64,000 nucleotides of DNA, from the NCBI GenBank assembly GCA_947000775.1, contig CAMQGK010000242.1, forward strand, positions 145,001-209,000, in the 5' to 3' direction. Position numbers and translations under genes: made by a program. The notes below the pieces were generated by a model. That model worked only from the letters and a program-made list of their open reading frames with translations. It did not search any database and was not told the origin of the DNA. Positions 24,701 through 38,200 of the stretch are shown here, one piece after another. Origin of the DNA: Pterois miles (lineage: Eukaryota > Chordata > Actinopteri > Perciformes > Scorpaenidae). How positions within the stretch are numbered: position 1 is the stretch's first letter; each line of letters starts with the position of its first letter.

Positions 24701-27700
24701 AAAGGTCCTGGGAATCCCCACCAGTCTTCAGTCAAAACTGAAGAAGCATTTCAGATGGGAGGTGGCATGTTTTCAAGAATCTACAGCATGTCCAACGGCC
24801 TTTGACTTAGCACTTCTAGATATCACTGTAATATCTGTTATTACAGGATTCCTGTTTGTAACCACAGTAGAAATGTTCCTGTTTCTATCCTTTTTCTCTA
24901 TGGCATATCATCATGGTTTAACAAAAAGGAAGTTGTTTCCCACAGGACTGATTACAGTGTCGTCTAATCTGAATGTGTGAACTAGGGTGTGCTTCCTGCC
25001 TTAGCTCTGACCTGTGTATGGGTTGCAAGACACCCCTGCGTCTTCCATATGGTCACAGTTGTGTTGCTCCCAGATGTTATGAGGACACTCCTCCAGAGAC
25101 AGTTCATTGCCTGAACACTTCACCCCATCCAAGAAGATGGGACCAACACCCTGGCCAAAGTGGGCCCATGTCCATGCCTTGGCCACACCTCTGTTGGTCC
25201 AGACAAATAAACACAACCTTTAATATGTATAGCACATGGTCAAGTGTGTGTTTATATTAATAATATGTAGATGAATGCTATCATAGGCTATGTGCACCTG
25301 GTGTTTCTACTTATGATTCCTCCAGATGTGGTGGTGTTTACCATGTTCACCAGTTGGGCCCTGAACGCCCCCCTCATATTGTATTCACGACCTCGTCAGT
25401 GGAAAGTTTCTGAGAGCTCCGACTTCACGACTTGTGACATGTTTGTTGACGTTGTGAGAAATGGTGGAGCCCATAGAAGTTCATTTATCAGTGCATAATA
25501 AGTTAATATTGTATAGTATATTGTAATTTTAGTCATATATTGTTTTACTTGGTAATTTTATAATCTGAGGAAAATGTTGATATTCCCAATGATCTCATGT
25601 TTCTCCTCTGTCATTATGTCTTTACATTTCCTTCATTATTTTACAGACTTGCTAGCCTGCTAAATTGTAAGCCTCTGTGGATGGTAGACACAGACAGTAA
25701 CATTAATGTTGCTGTTAATTAGCAGTGGTGTTCTTCATGACTTAATCACTCAAACACAACGTATGTTGTGTTCACGACCTCCCATCTGGTAATTACGAGT
25801 TCACGAGTTCCATTTGAAGGCACCATAATTCAGCATTGTGGGTATATCACAAAACCACCATAAAAGACCGAGATGAATAAGTGCCCAGCATGCAATTGTG
25901 CAATATATAACCCTAATACTAATAAGTGTGTCTCAATTCAAGCATGTTAGGATGCCAAATATAGCTGTTCCAATAGAGTGATGAATAATTTAAAGACAGC
26001 AGACTTGAACGGTTCTATTTCTATTTAAGTGTTCCACTAAGAGTGGCAGTGAGTGAGAGAAAACCAAGGAACTGAACTCAAAAGCAGCTAAATGGAATTC
26101 AGCCATCATTTATTTCTTTATTTACACCTGTGTTTTTCCTACTGTGTCAAAATGTCTTCAGTGAAAAAGCCCTACTGGTCACGCAATGCATGCTGATAGT
26201 TAGATTTGTGTCTGACTTGATCCTGACTTGCTCTGACATCATGCACATGTGGGTAACAATATCCTCACCAGGTGCCGCAGCTGTTCTCCACCAACTGCAA
26301 GACACAGGGCATTATGGGAAACGACTGGCTGTCACCAGATCAAAGAGCTGATTGTACACTGATGTTGCACTTCCATTAACTTGGGGACTCATTATTTCTT
26401 TAAATAGTCAAAATCAAACCAGAGGCTGAGATAGCCTGACTTTTAGTCCTCAGTATGGTTCAAACTCCAAAGCACTTCTACATTTCCCATAATGCAACTC
26501 ACCAGCATGTTTAACTGGACGGTCTCTGTCTGGTAAATTGTCATATCTTAGCATGTAAGTAATAATTTAACATGTAACAATAATTACAATAATTTAGAAT
26601 CCAGCTGTTTTATACCCCTGCAAGTTCCAGTTTTTCCAGTTCTAAACCACAGCTATACACCAAAGCACACAGCAAAAGCCCCCTCATGTTCCCCCACTGT
26701 TGGTGCTAATAATGTAAATAATAATACAACAGGAAGAAAAGGGCTATTCTGCATTGTTCTTAAAATTATTGTGTGTTGTTTTAGTTGAATAAAATCTTAT
26801 AATGGTTTACATTTACACTGTGGTATTCCTACTTTTACTTCATTCTTCTTCCACCACTGAGCTAAAGATAGTTGAGCTATGTTAAGTGTTGAAAGGAGAT
26901 CAATTCCACTGTTACTCATAGTTACCATGATGTGTATCAAATACAATAATTTACTCTAATCATCAGGTTAGTTTGGTCACAGTATGTTGCTATTGATACA
27001 AGAATGGAAGAATTGTCTCGTCTTGTTACGTCTCTAGGCTGGTACACTGTCTACAGTACATGCCTTGGTACTTCAGAATCAGAATCAGTTTTATTGGCCA
27101 AGTAGGCCAGTACACATACATATTCTTACCCCAGGCCCAACTGTCGGCACACCACCTCGGCATCAGTGTCATCCCACTCATCATCGCAAATGGTTCCCCA
27201 CTTGCCATCACGGTACACCTCGACACGGCCCTCAAAGTCCTCCAGGCCTCCCACAAGCCTTAAAGGCATGCCAGTGCCTGGCAAACATAAGGAAAAGCAA
27301 CAACTGAGCCAATAATACACATAATGTTTTTGGAAAGATTTCAGACTCTGGGTCTCTGTGGTGGTGGGCATGTGCTCTTAGCACTGTGTGCCCGTCATGC
27401 CAAAGCAAAAACACTATCATTATGATACTTGTCACAATCTTCACAGGCTCCATAAAGGCCTATGTTCCAGCTTTGTCACACACTGTACATGCACAAAGAT
27501 GCACCATTTTGCTGCCGCAAATGTCTTTATTTATCTGTGTATGTTTCTGTACTGGGATGCATCAAAAGCTTTTGAATATGTATCAGATATATAACAAGGT
27601 GACACAGTGAATGAGTGGGAGCAAGCAACTGTAGCCAACCAAAGCCAGTCACCTCTGGTTCTGATTGGTTACTTTTGATTATAAATGGTGGCAATTGAGG

Positions 27701-30700
27701 CCTTGAACCTATTCACAAAGAAACAACCAATGCCAACAACACAAGATCCTAGCACTGTGCTTGTATATGGCCAGCAGTGCAACTAGTGACCATGTGGCAT
27801 GTATTCAGCATCATATGTATAATGTATCTGCAATACATTTGTTATTATTTATCAGTGATATACTTGTTTATGTAATCTGAGGTGACACCCTGGTCTCACC
27901 TTCAGGCTCAACACAAACCACCCCTGCTTCGTTGCCATGGTTACAGTCGCTGGTGACAAACCTCCTGCTCCGGCACTCCAGTAGGGAATTCTCATTACCA
28001 CGGCAACCTAGACGCTCATAGTGGAAGACAGAACCTGGACCGAAGTAGGAATGCTGCAGGGCCGTGCCAATCTCACTACAAGGACAGCAGATACACAGAG
28101 AGACTCATAGCAAATATCATAAAAAGGCAGTAGAGAAGTCACATTAAAAAAGACTTTAAAGTATTTAAATGAATGGAAGCTACTGTTTCTACTCATATTA
28201 AGCGCTGTGCAACTGTAGCACTGCTCTCTTACTCTACAGATAAAACAGGAAATGTGGTAGCAGCTCACTGACAAGAACAGTGAATTTCTGAACTTCTAGT
28301 TCGGAGTCTATAAGCTACAGCCACAATGGTGGAATCACCTTCTATTCATTAAGCATTAAGCCTGGGGCACAGTAAGTCAATAGCACTGGTATTTATATAG
28401 CACACATTTCATTACATGTAAACTCAAACTACTTTACATTTACAGACAAAATAAATAAACATAAGAACACATCAGCATGCAACATAAATAAAAGAACAGA
28501 GTAGTATACACAAGCACACACCAACCACAGAGCAATAAAAAACAGTAATTTACTATAAACATGGGAGAATACAAACATTTGAATATAGACACAGTTGTAA
28601 TGGACCTCAAATCATCAGGCAGCTTGTTGCTGAGAGCAGGAGCTCAGTAATTGAAGCTGCTCTGATTCTTGGTACAGCTAGAGGACCTCTGCCTGATGAC
28701 CTGAGAGGTCTGGTTGGCTTAAAGTCAGTGAACAAGTCACAAAGGTACTGAGGAGCTAAAACATCAAGTGCCTTATAGACTATTAGCAGGATCCTGAAGG
28801 TGATTCTGTATTGTGACGGGAACCAATGAAGTGACTTCGGGACTGGAGTAATTGGTTTAGATTTTTCTCCAGACTATTTGGATAATCTGGCAAATAGAGC
28901 ATACAGTAGTCTAACCTGCTGAAATTAATGAGTCCGTTGGACATATGAATGCTATGAATAGTTTTAATATACTTTCAAGTGATAAAACACTGTTCCGTTA
29001 ATATTGGCAATGTGAAGTGTCATCAGTATACAAAACAATGCCAAGGTTTCTGACTTGCTCACAGTATTTCAGAGACAGTGATACCAAGTGTAAATAAATT
29101 TTCTCACACTGACTTTTAGGTCCAACTACTAATAGTATCTTAGTAGTAGTATCTGTGAGTATCTTGAGTATAGTACGAGTATCTTGCCTGTATTCAGCTG
29201 TAAACATTTCTTGACATCCAGCAATTAATCATTAATATAGTTCACTAGTTTGCTAGCAGGACTGAGATCATCAGAGAAAAGGGAAATGTACAACTGTGTG
29301 TCGTCAGCATATGAATGGTATGATATATTGTGTTTCTTTACAATAATACCAAGCCCAATACCCAAGGACTGACCCTTGCTGAAAATCTTGGTTCTGCTGA
29401 TTTAGAAGTACAGACTGAAACATTAGCTGTTTAGAGCAGGACCAGTTAAGAGCAGGACCTGCTAAACTGACTAAAATGTCATGATCAACAGTGTCAAAGG
29501 TTGCAGTGAGATCAAGTAAAACTACAACTGAAGTTCTTTGTGAGTCACTGTTGATCTTAAGGTCCTTCATTACTCTTATGAGAGCAACTTTGATGCTGTT
29601 ACTGACTCTGAAAAGTGATTTCTGTGTATCATATATAGTGTGAATTGAAAGATATTCATCCAGTTGTTTGTATACAAATATTTTGCTCAAAAAAGGAAGT
29701 TTGGGAAATGGTCTGTAATTAATAATATATTAACGTATTATTCATATGTAATTACAAATTAATCTAGATAGTTTTTCTTCAACAGAGGTGGGATTACAGC
29801 ACGCTTGGACAGACGGCCTCCAAATCCTCAGTGAAGTGATATCTCTGTAGCCTCTTACATCCAAAATGTAGTTACATTTCTGCCACTAGCCTATGAGGAG
29901 CTACAGCGGCTACATGTGTTGACTCCTTAGCAACGCCATAATCCCTCACTAATGTCACTGAGCAGGAATAACAAGGATTTTAGGTTCCATTCTTATTGGA
30001 GATGGTGTTAAGTTATCAAAACAGGTTATTATGGGACCTGTCAGTTTATCTAATAATGACCGGACTGATCTGAGGAGCAGTGACGCTGATCATGGGGTCT
30101 ATTTGAAGCCATATCTCTGTGCTGGTCAATAACTCCTCTGCTCTTTGTAAGTGTATGTGTGTCAGTGTGTGCCAGTCCAAAGATTTCATGTCCCAAATGC
30201 CAGTTAAATATTATCTGTGTTTACTGAGCGTAAAAACAATTGATACACAGGCTATATAAGGAAGCACAGTGCCCTGGGAAGAGCGTATTGAGGAAGCCAA
30301 CGAAAGGAAATGTGCCAAGTACCAGGAACTGGTGGAGGAGTGCAGGAGAAAGGGCTGGAGGACATTCTACGAGCCGACAGAAGATGGCTGCAGAGGCTTT
30401 GCAGGACGTTCTCTCTGCAGAGTCCTCGGCCGTTTGGGTGTAACAGGGGCGGCCAAGAAGAGGGCCAACAAATCCGCTAGCGAAGCCGCAGAGAAAGCCA
30501 GGAGGTGGCTGTGGCTCAAAAGGGCAGATCCGTGGGTTGCTACTGGGACGCAAGCCGGGGCATGATCAACCCCAGCTGGGTCACCTGGGGGAAGGTGTCT
30601 GATGTTATGAGACCCGAAGCACCCAATGAGCTCAGGATACATCACTGATAATGCGTCCCAGTGCATCCAGGAGATGTTTCTTTCAAGTCAAATAGTTCAT

Positions 30701-32766
30701 AGCTTCATTCATAGTGTGAAGATGGTGTTGTCAGTACTGGTCTGGTACTGGCCAACAGGCTCGTTAGATAATATTAGCATTATACCATTTGTAGAATTAA
30801 AATTAGATTGCATTAGTGGCTGTGCAGGATTATTTCCGACTGTGATCAACATTTCCAATCACATTGTAATGTTCAAAAGCCAAATTTATAGAAAAAAGAT
30901 AGATGTTATCATTTCTTAAATTCATAACATGTTTTTAATTAACAAAATCTTCTGCTTCAGTCCATATGTGTTGGCATTTACCCTTTCAAAAACAACATTT
31001 TCACAGCAGTCAAAAAACAATATGAAAATTGATAAATTAATATAAATAAATATAATAATATTTATTATTAATCATATTTATTTGTTTAATATAATAAAAT
31101 AAATAAATGAATATTAATTTATAAAAGGATATGCAGAAATTAAATTTTAGCCTATTTTAATACATAATATAATTGTGCTTAGCAGGAATTATCTTCACCG
31201 GACATTATGAGCGATGTTTGTGTCTGCTCTCTTCTCTCTCGGGGCAGGAAATCAAAAGGGTTTGCAAGCATGGCACGCATATTGTTTCAGTTATCAGAAT
31301 TAGTATTCACAATGAGGATGTGAAAGCGTATGAGTCAGCGTGATGATGTTTAATAGTCTCATTTAGCCACCAACTGCCTTTTTTTTTTTGAAACGTAAAA
31401 GCTTCAAAATTCACAAGTGGGATATAAACTGATGTATTTTATATTGTATAACAAAGCTTTAAAATCTCTGAAACTTCTGTTAAGCACACACCTTATTTCA
31501 GGCATCTAACTAAAAACCCATTCAAAAAATTTCCAGACGAGGGAACCAGACATGATTGGCTAAAATAAGATAAGATAAGATAAGATAAGTCATTAAAAAC
31601 ACGTCTGGCTCTGTGAGGCTGCTCTCACCCCAGTCCGAGCTGTTTGCATATGACGCTGGCATCACGGTCTGTCCAGTGCGTGTCACATACTGCCCCCCAA
31701 TGGCCATTCAGATAGACCTCCAGACGCCCGCTGTTGCCTGATGACCCCCCCACCAACCTGGCTGCACCTGTAAATGAAAAAAAACTGTTTTAATACATGT
31801 AAAAAAAAAAAAAAAATAGGGATGCTTTTTTAGGTTGGTACCTTTCAAAATGAGTGTATTGGTCATTGGTTTGGCCCAACTTGTCATCAAAGAGTATAGA
31901 CGCAAAGAGGTCAAATGTTGGTGCTTTTTTGACAACAGCCACTAGATGGCACTGCGGTCATGCTGCTGCCATTTTGGACTGAAAACACCAATGAGTCTGT
32001 GGCCATGGACGTATAAAGAGACAACTGTAAATCAGAGGATTGTATTTTTGAGGTAAATCAACCGGTGCGAATAACTCAACTAGCTCTCATTTAAATCATT
32101 ATGTCCTAAGTTGTAAAATGAACCACAGAGTTATTCTCCTTGCCATAATGAATGTTCATCAGACTCACTGTACTGCACCGCCCTGCACACTCATATGACA
32201 TAACTGGTTCTGCCAGCTTCCTGCTAGCTGTATGTGGCTCTAGTAAAGAATATATTGGTTGTAATTCATCACTTTTATTATCTTATAATACACCCAGAGC
32301 ATTCCAGTGTCAGGACCACCACTTCAGAGGCACAGTCACCTTTTTAGTATGTGCTACAAATGAAAAAAGCAAATATTTTTGTAATGACAAATATCTTGAT
32401 ATGACAAATGAACTGAGAATTGGGTTGAGCAACAACACTAACTCTTGTATATTGAAAACATTCCTGTGTTAAATCATGGGGAACACCTACAGTGTTTTCA
32501 CATGTTCTCTTCCTAAGGATGAAGTGAAAAGGCCTTAAAGATGGATTAAGTAATGGACTATCGTTTATACTCAAATGATGGGCGAAGTGGTATAATACAG
32601 CATACATGCTTGATAACGTCCTTACTATGGGTGGCACTATTTGTGGAGCAGTGACCAGATAATGTTTTTGGAAAATCATTCTCTAAACTGCATGGTAACA
32701 AGAGACCTTGGGGCAGAAACCCCCAGGTGTGATTTAAGAGTGAATTAGACTAAGGACGAACATATA

Positions 32767-32854
<88 letters not shown>

Positions 32855-35167
32855 TTTATTTTTATAGTCGTGCCCTCTCTCAACTCACCCTGATGGCAAT
32901 CGCAGTATGCCCAGCTGATGGCACCGGAGCTCTGCCTGATGAAGCACCAGGGGTTGGCCTCTCGGTCTGGGTTTCGGCAGAAGCTGTGGTCCCCCAGGCC
33001 TCGGCCCGGATACTGACGCATGTAGTCTGGGAAGTCTGTCCACTTCAGACAGGGAGAGCCTGAGTCTGTGTGTGAAACTGAGCCGTTGTAGTAGCCCAGT
33101 TCTGTTAAGTCTTCTAAACAGGTGAGGGGAGCTGCAGACACAGACCATAATTTAGTCAGTCATACAATCTTTAGTTAAATCACATAACATGAAGAAGAAA
33201 AACCTTTAAGTTAAAACTTTAAGCTTTAACCCTCTGAGACCCACAACAGACCCATTTTTGTCTTCTTAAAGGGGTCCAGGGGATCTTTAGGGGGAGATAG
33301 CAGGTCAGCAGTAGATGTCACAAGTGGTGAACATCATCTGACACCTGGGAACCCAAATATTCATTTGAGATGCAGCGCAGCACTGTGTCAAGTTCTTCTA
33401 GTCATAAATCAGAAATAAACATTAATTAATTAACTAATTAATTAACATTGTGAAAGTATATAAGAGCTTAGACTACTAGGATAAAAATATATGATGGTCA
33501 TTCCCATGTTATATTATGTTTCATAAGATGCTGCAGCAATTTTTGTGTTGATCCCATTTCTACACAGATTTTGTGCTAAATTTAACCATTTTTTACCACT
33601 TTAGAATTGATCAAAATCATTAAAAATCCCTCCAAAATACCACATTAAGACACCAAGACCTTAAGGAACACCATAGAAAAAGCCATGCTGGGATTTGGTT
33701 TCAAAAACTTTTGACATTTGCAGATTTCTGAAAAAAATTGCATTTTGCAGCAACTGGATGGTGAGCTTGCCTGTCATCAGGGCTGGACTGGGACAAAAAT
33801 CCGCCCCTGCATTTTGGCCCAGACCGGCCCTATCCCAAACACCAGCTAGTTTGTTCACTATTAGCACTTTGCTCACTTTTATCCAGAGGATTGTAGTGCA
33901 TTTGTGGACAGAGTAGCATAGCCTCACCTCTCATGACATATGCATTTGCCAACCCCCCCAAAAAACACTGAGTTTCAGAGACTCTGTTTCCTGCATTCTG
34001 GTGACTTTAAAAGAATGAAAATAATAAGATAATAAGTTCACTGTTAAAGCATTTTATGATAAACTTTTAATTTTACCTTTACATTCAAGGAAAGAAAACT
34101 AAATAATTCTCCCCTCTGGTATGAACATGGTGTGTGAATAAACAAACATAAACAATATTCATCTGTTTTTATTTATTTTTGTTCCTGCTTGATTATTTTT
34201 TTCTTTTAATTCTCTCCACTTCTCACTCCTTCTAATAATAATAATAATAATACAAAGATAAAATACCACTCTGCTCAGTCCTCCCTCAAGACTGCAATAA
34301 CATGAGCCGCCTAGAGCAAAACCGTGGTAACGCCACTGGCCTTGCTGAGAGGTCATCCATACCATAATAACACTACTTTAGAGGCAGCAGAAATCAGATG
34401 GTTGCTGGTGGTACCACAGTTTGTCATTCTGCAGCTCAAGTTACCACAGTTTCACAAAGAGAGCAGCGGTGACCTTCAGGTTATGTAGAAATGCAACAGG
34501 CTCTTTGTGTTTGGTTTGTCCATTCTGGGCTACTGTAGAAACATGGAGGAGCAACGTGGTGGACTCCGTGAAGAGGACCAGCTCCCTATGTAGATATGGA
34601 GGGCTCATTCTAAGCTAACACAATTCTTACTTTCAGGTGATTATACACTAATAACATAGCTCTGAATATTAGATTATATTTCTACTAATGCTACACACTG
34701 TTCCTTTAAGTCACAATTTGAATGCAATACTTTTACTCATAACAGAGTACTTTTACGTTGTGGTATTGTTACATTTACTTGAATAAAATTCAATAACTGA
34801 GTGTATCTTTCACTACTCAGTCTGTGCTTCACTGATATATGCATTGTGGTTAGTCAGAGGTGATCTTCTAAACCTCCCATATCATAACAACATTGGTTTT
34901 ACACACAGGAGACACATTTTGAACAGGGTTGATCATTCCTGACAGTCTCACACCTAAACCAAGAGCTCACGTGATTAGTAAAAACAAGTTCTCTGAGACT
35001 GGAGGACATGTCAAACATTAGACATTCATACATTCATTCATTCTGGTGGGCAGATGGTAGATTAACAAGACAATACTAAAATGCAGGGAAGACACTTAAT
35101 AGCAACCAGAAGCACTGCCAACTGTGAAACTGATCTGTAAAACTGCATCCTGGGCAGACGCTGGTTG

Positions 35168-35212
<45 letters not shown>

Positions 35213-38200
35213 CACAATCACTCATTCATCATTGGCACATGTAGATTCTTGTAGACTGCAACACAGCTGCCAAGCATAAAATACTCAACAGTCAACTCAC
35301 CCATTTTCCAGTGGGAGTATCTGACAGGCATAAAGTCAGTGAGGCTTTGTTCCTTTTAGCAGTGAAGCCTCATTGCCATAAGTCATGCAGCATGAAAATC
35401 AGGTAATCTATGGAGCGCCACTGCTTTAACTGGGGTTAACTGTTTGCTGCTGGTGCTGGGGGTAGAACAGTAAAGCATACTGGTTTATTGTAAAGAGACA
35501 TGCTGTGACTGGGGGGACAGAGCAGACAGGGACGACTGGAAACAACAACGAACAGAAGGAGCATAAAGGCTATACTGTCGGCTGCTAACTAGGTTAGACT
35601 GTCTGCTTTGGGTAAAGATATTAGATAAGATAAGATAAGATAAGATGAACCTTTATTAATCCCCGGAGGGAAATTTGGGAGGAATTAGGAATTATGGCAT
35701 GACTGGTGGGGGGCAGGATGAGAGCAGAGACAGCTTGACTTGAACAGAGGTTAAGAATACATGCATCATCATGTAAAACCTCTCAACGTATGTCTATTAC
35801 ATTCACGGTTTAGTCACAATGCATGTGCAGTACATACAAATGATTCAAACACCTTTCGGTTCCATTTTTCACAGCATTCAATCACTTTGGATGCTACTAC
35901 TTTATACTAACATGTACAAAAACGCTTAATGTCAAAGGGAAAGCAAATCTCTACAAGCTGGTTTATTGTATAATAACAATAAATTGTACATTATTCACAA
36001 TACACCACTGCATTGCATTTAACCCCCTAATGTTGGGTTCTGTGCAGGCTAGTCAAGTTCTTCCACACTGGCCTGGGAAAATCATTTCTTTATGGAAATG
36101 CACGGCAGCTCTATTTATAGAACACATTTCATTACAAACAAACACATTGTGCTTTATATTTAAAAGAAAAATGAAATGAACAAATAAACAAAACACACAC
36201 ACACTGCTAAAAGGCCTGAGAGACCCTGAAGGTTTTGAGCTTAGCTTTAAATGTTGATATGGTTTTTATAGGTTGCAGAACGTTAGGCAAAGCATTCCAG
36301 AGGGAAGATCCACAGTAACTAAAAGCACCTTCACCAGCTCCTTATTTTACTCTAGGTATAACCAACAAGCCACTGTCTGAAGACTTGAGCAATCTGATGG
36401 GGGTTTAGTAAGTGATGGACCTGATTGTGTGCACAGGGAAATAGTATGCTGTAGTATTAAGATATCTCCATTCGAACTAAAGGGCCTAAACCAGAAAAAA
36501 ACAGACCCAGACCAAAAGTATGTCCACATACTGCATGATGTGTATTTCAAGTCCTGACACATGTTCTGAATTGGACTGAGGTCTGGACTCTGACTGAGCC
36601 ACCGAGCTGCTTTAAATATTCCTTTGTGGTTGGGCTTGTTGTCCTGCTGCCTCCACCAAGCTTCATGCTAGGGACAGGGTCTATCTGTGTTTAGTGATGG
36701 CCGAACTCATCAGGCCTCAGAACTTTTTCCACTTTCTTTCAGTCTCCCACAAACCCTCTGAGAAACACTGGGCCAAATGTCATGTGAGCTTGTGAATTTC
36801 TCTACTGTGGGACTAATAAAGGAATATCTTATCTTATCTTAGCTTTACCACTATAACAACTTGACAATTGACTGACTGACAGGAAGACTGATGCGGAACA
36901 CCAACTATATTGGTTGTATGCCTCGCCAACCAGTCAAATTGCAGTTTGCATCCAAGTCTGTCCAAAATATCATCACTTCATAATTTTTCCTTGTTAAATA
37001 TTTGTGTGAAATTGTCATAATTAGTATATTAATTCTTGAACTATGGCCAAAAACATGTTTTGTGATTCAACAGTGACCTTGACGTTTGACCACCAAATTC
37101 TAATCAATTCATCTTTGAGTCCACGTGGACATTTATGCCAAATTTGAAGATATTTCCTGAAATCATTCCTGAGATATTGCTTTCACGAGAATGGGACAGA
37201 CATACTGACAGACAAATGTGCAGACGGACATACGTACAGAAGTACAGATGTGCAGACAGACGGACATACAGACGGAAGGATGCTCTCATGTAAGCATAAA
37301 AATAAAATGCTTTCATAAGGGTTAAAACGTAATTAGTAATTACTGGAGAACATGACATATATCAAGTAAATGCATTAAACTACATGACTGGTCTATAGAA
37401 ACATGTCAGTCAGACCCACCGACCAGAATGGAATCATCTTTCCATCTTCCTCTCTAAATTCACTCATCATAATTATAGCTTGTTTTATTTTGAAGCTTTT
37501 CGGGTGTTACAGTTATAGTAGTAATTATGGCCCAAAATGATCTAAAATTGCATAATTTTGGGTCAAAAACCTTCAAATTTTCTTGAGCAAAAACCTTCAA
37601 ACCTCCATTTATAGCAGTTCTCTGCCTGTGATTTTTAATTGAAAAGATGTGTGCACATCTACTTACCTGGCTCAATGACCGAGCTTTGTTTTGACTTATT
37701 GATGGATTGTCTTATAATGATGACGTTCATATTCTGTTTATTGATGAGGAGGGCAGTCTATTAAATATCTGTTGCTGTCCACTGACGGGGGGTTTTGAAT
37801 TTAAGTTGCCGTGGCTTATTGTGAAGGGAGGGAGGGGCCTCCATATCGTCCGTAGCCCTGGGGCCTCATGTATTATTAAGGAGCCTCTGCCTACTGTCGA
37901 ACTTGATCAGCTGTAGAAACCTACATGTCTTGCTCATCTAAACATTGGTGATATGCTGCCAAGCAATGACCTCACACTAGTAAGTAGACCACATATAAAT
38001 TAAGACTTTAAGATGACCCTTACCTGCATTCTGCACAATATTCAAGCGTTCACCTTCAGTGACCTGTTGAGGAAATACAACGTCATGGAACAAAGATAGA
38101 CTTTGACGTCATGATTCATGCACAAAATGCAGAGGAGTTCTCAAGCCACAAACACATGGTACTTATTATACTGCAAGACTTTACACCGTTTTCATGTCAC

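Noticed and set aside
24762..24980. Hydrophobic 72-codon plus-strand frame, looking like a membrane protein
   Set aside because: Lies in prss12 intron 7, with no splice signals or family motifs, and its hydrophobicity follows from T-rich sequence.
32734..32888. Extension of the kringle frame into Ile-Tyr and Thr-His runs
   Set aside because: This is read-through past the GTGAGT donor into the microsatellite.
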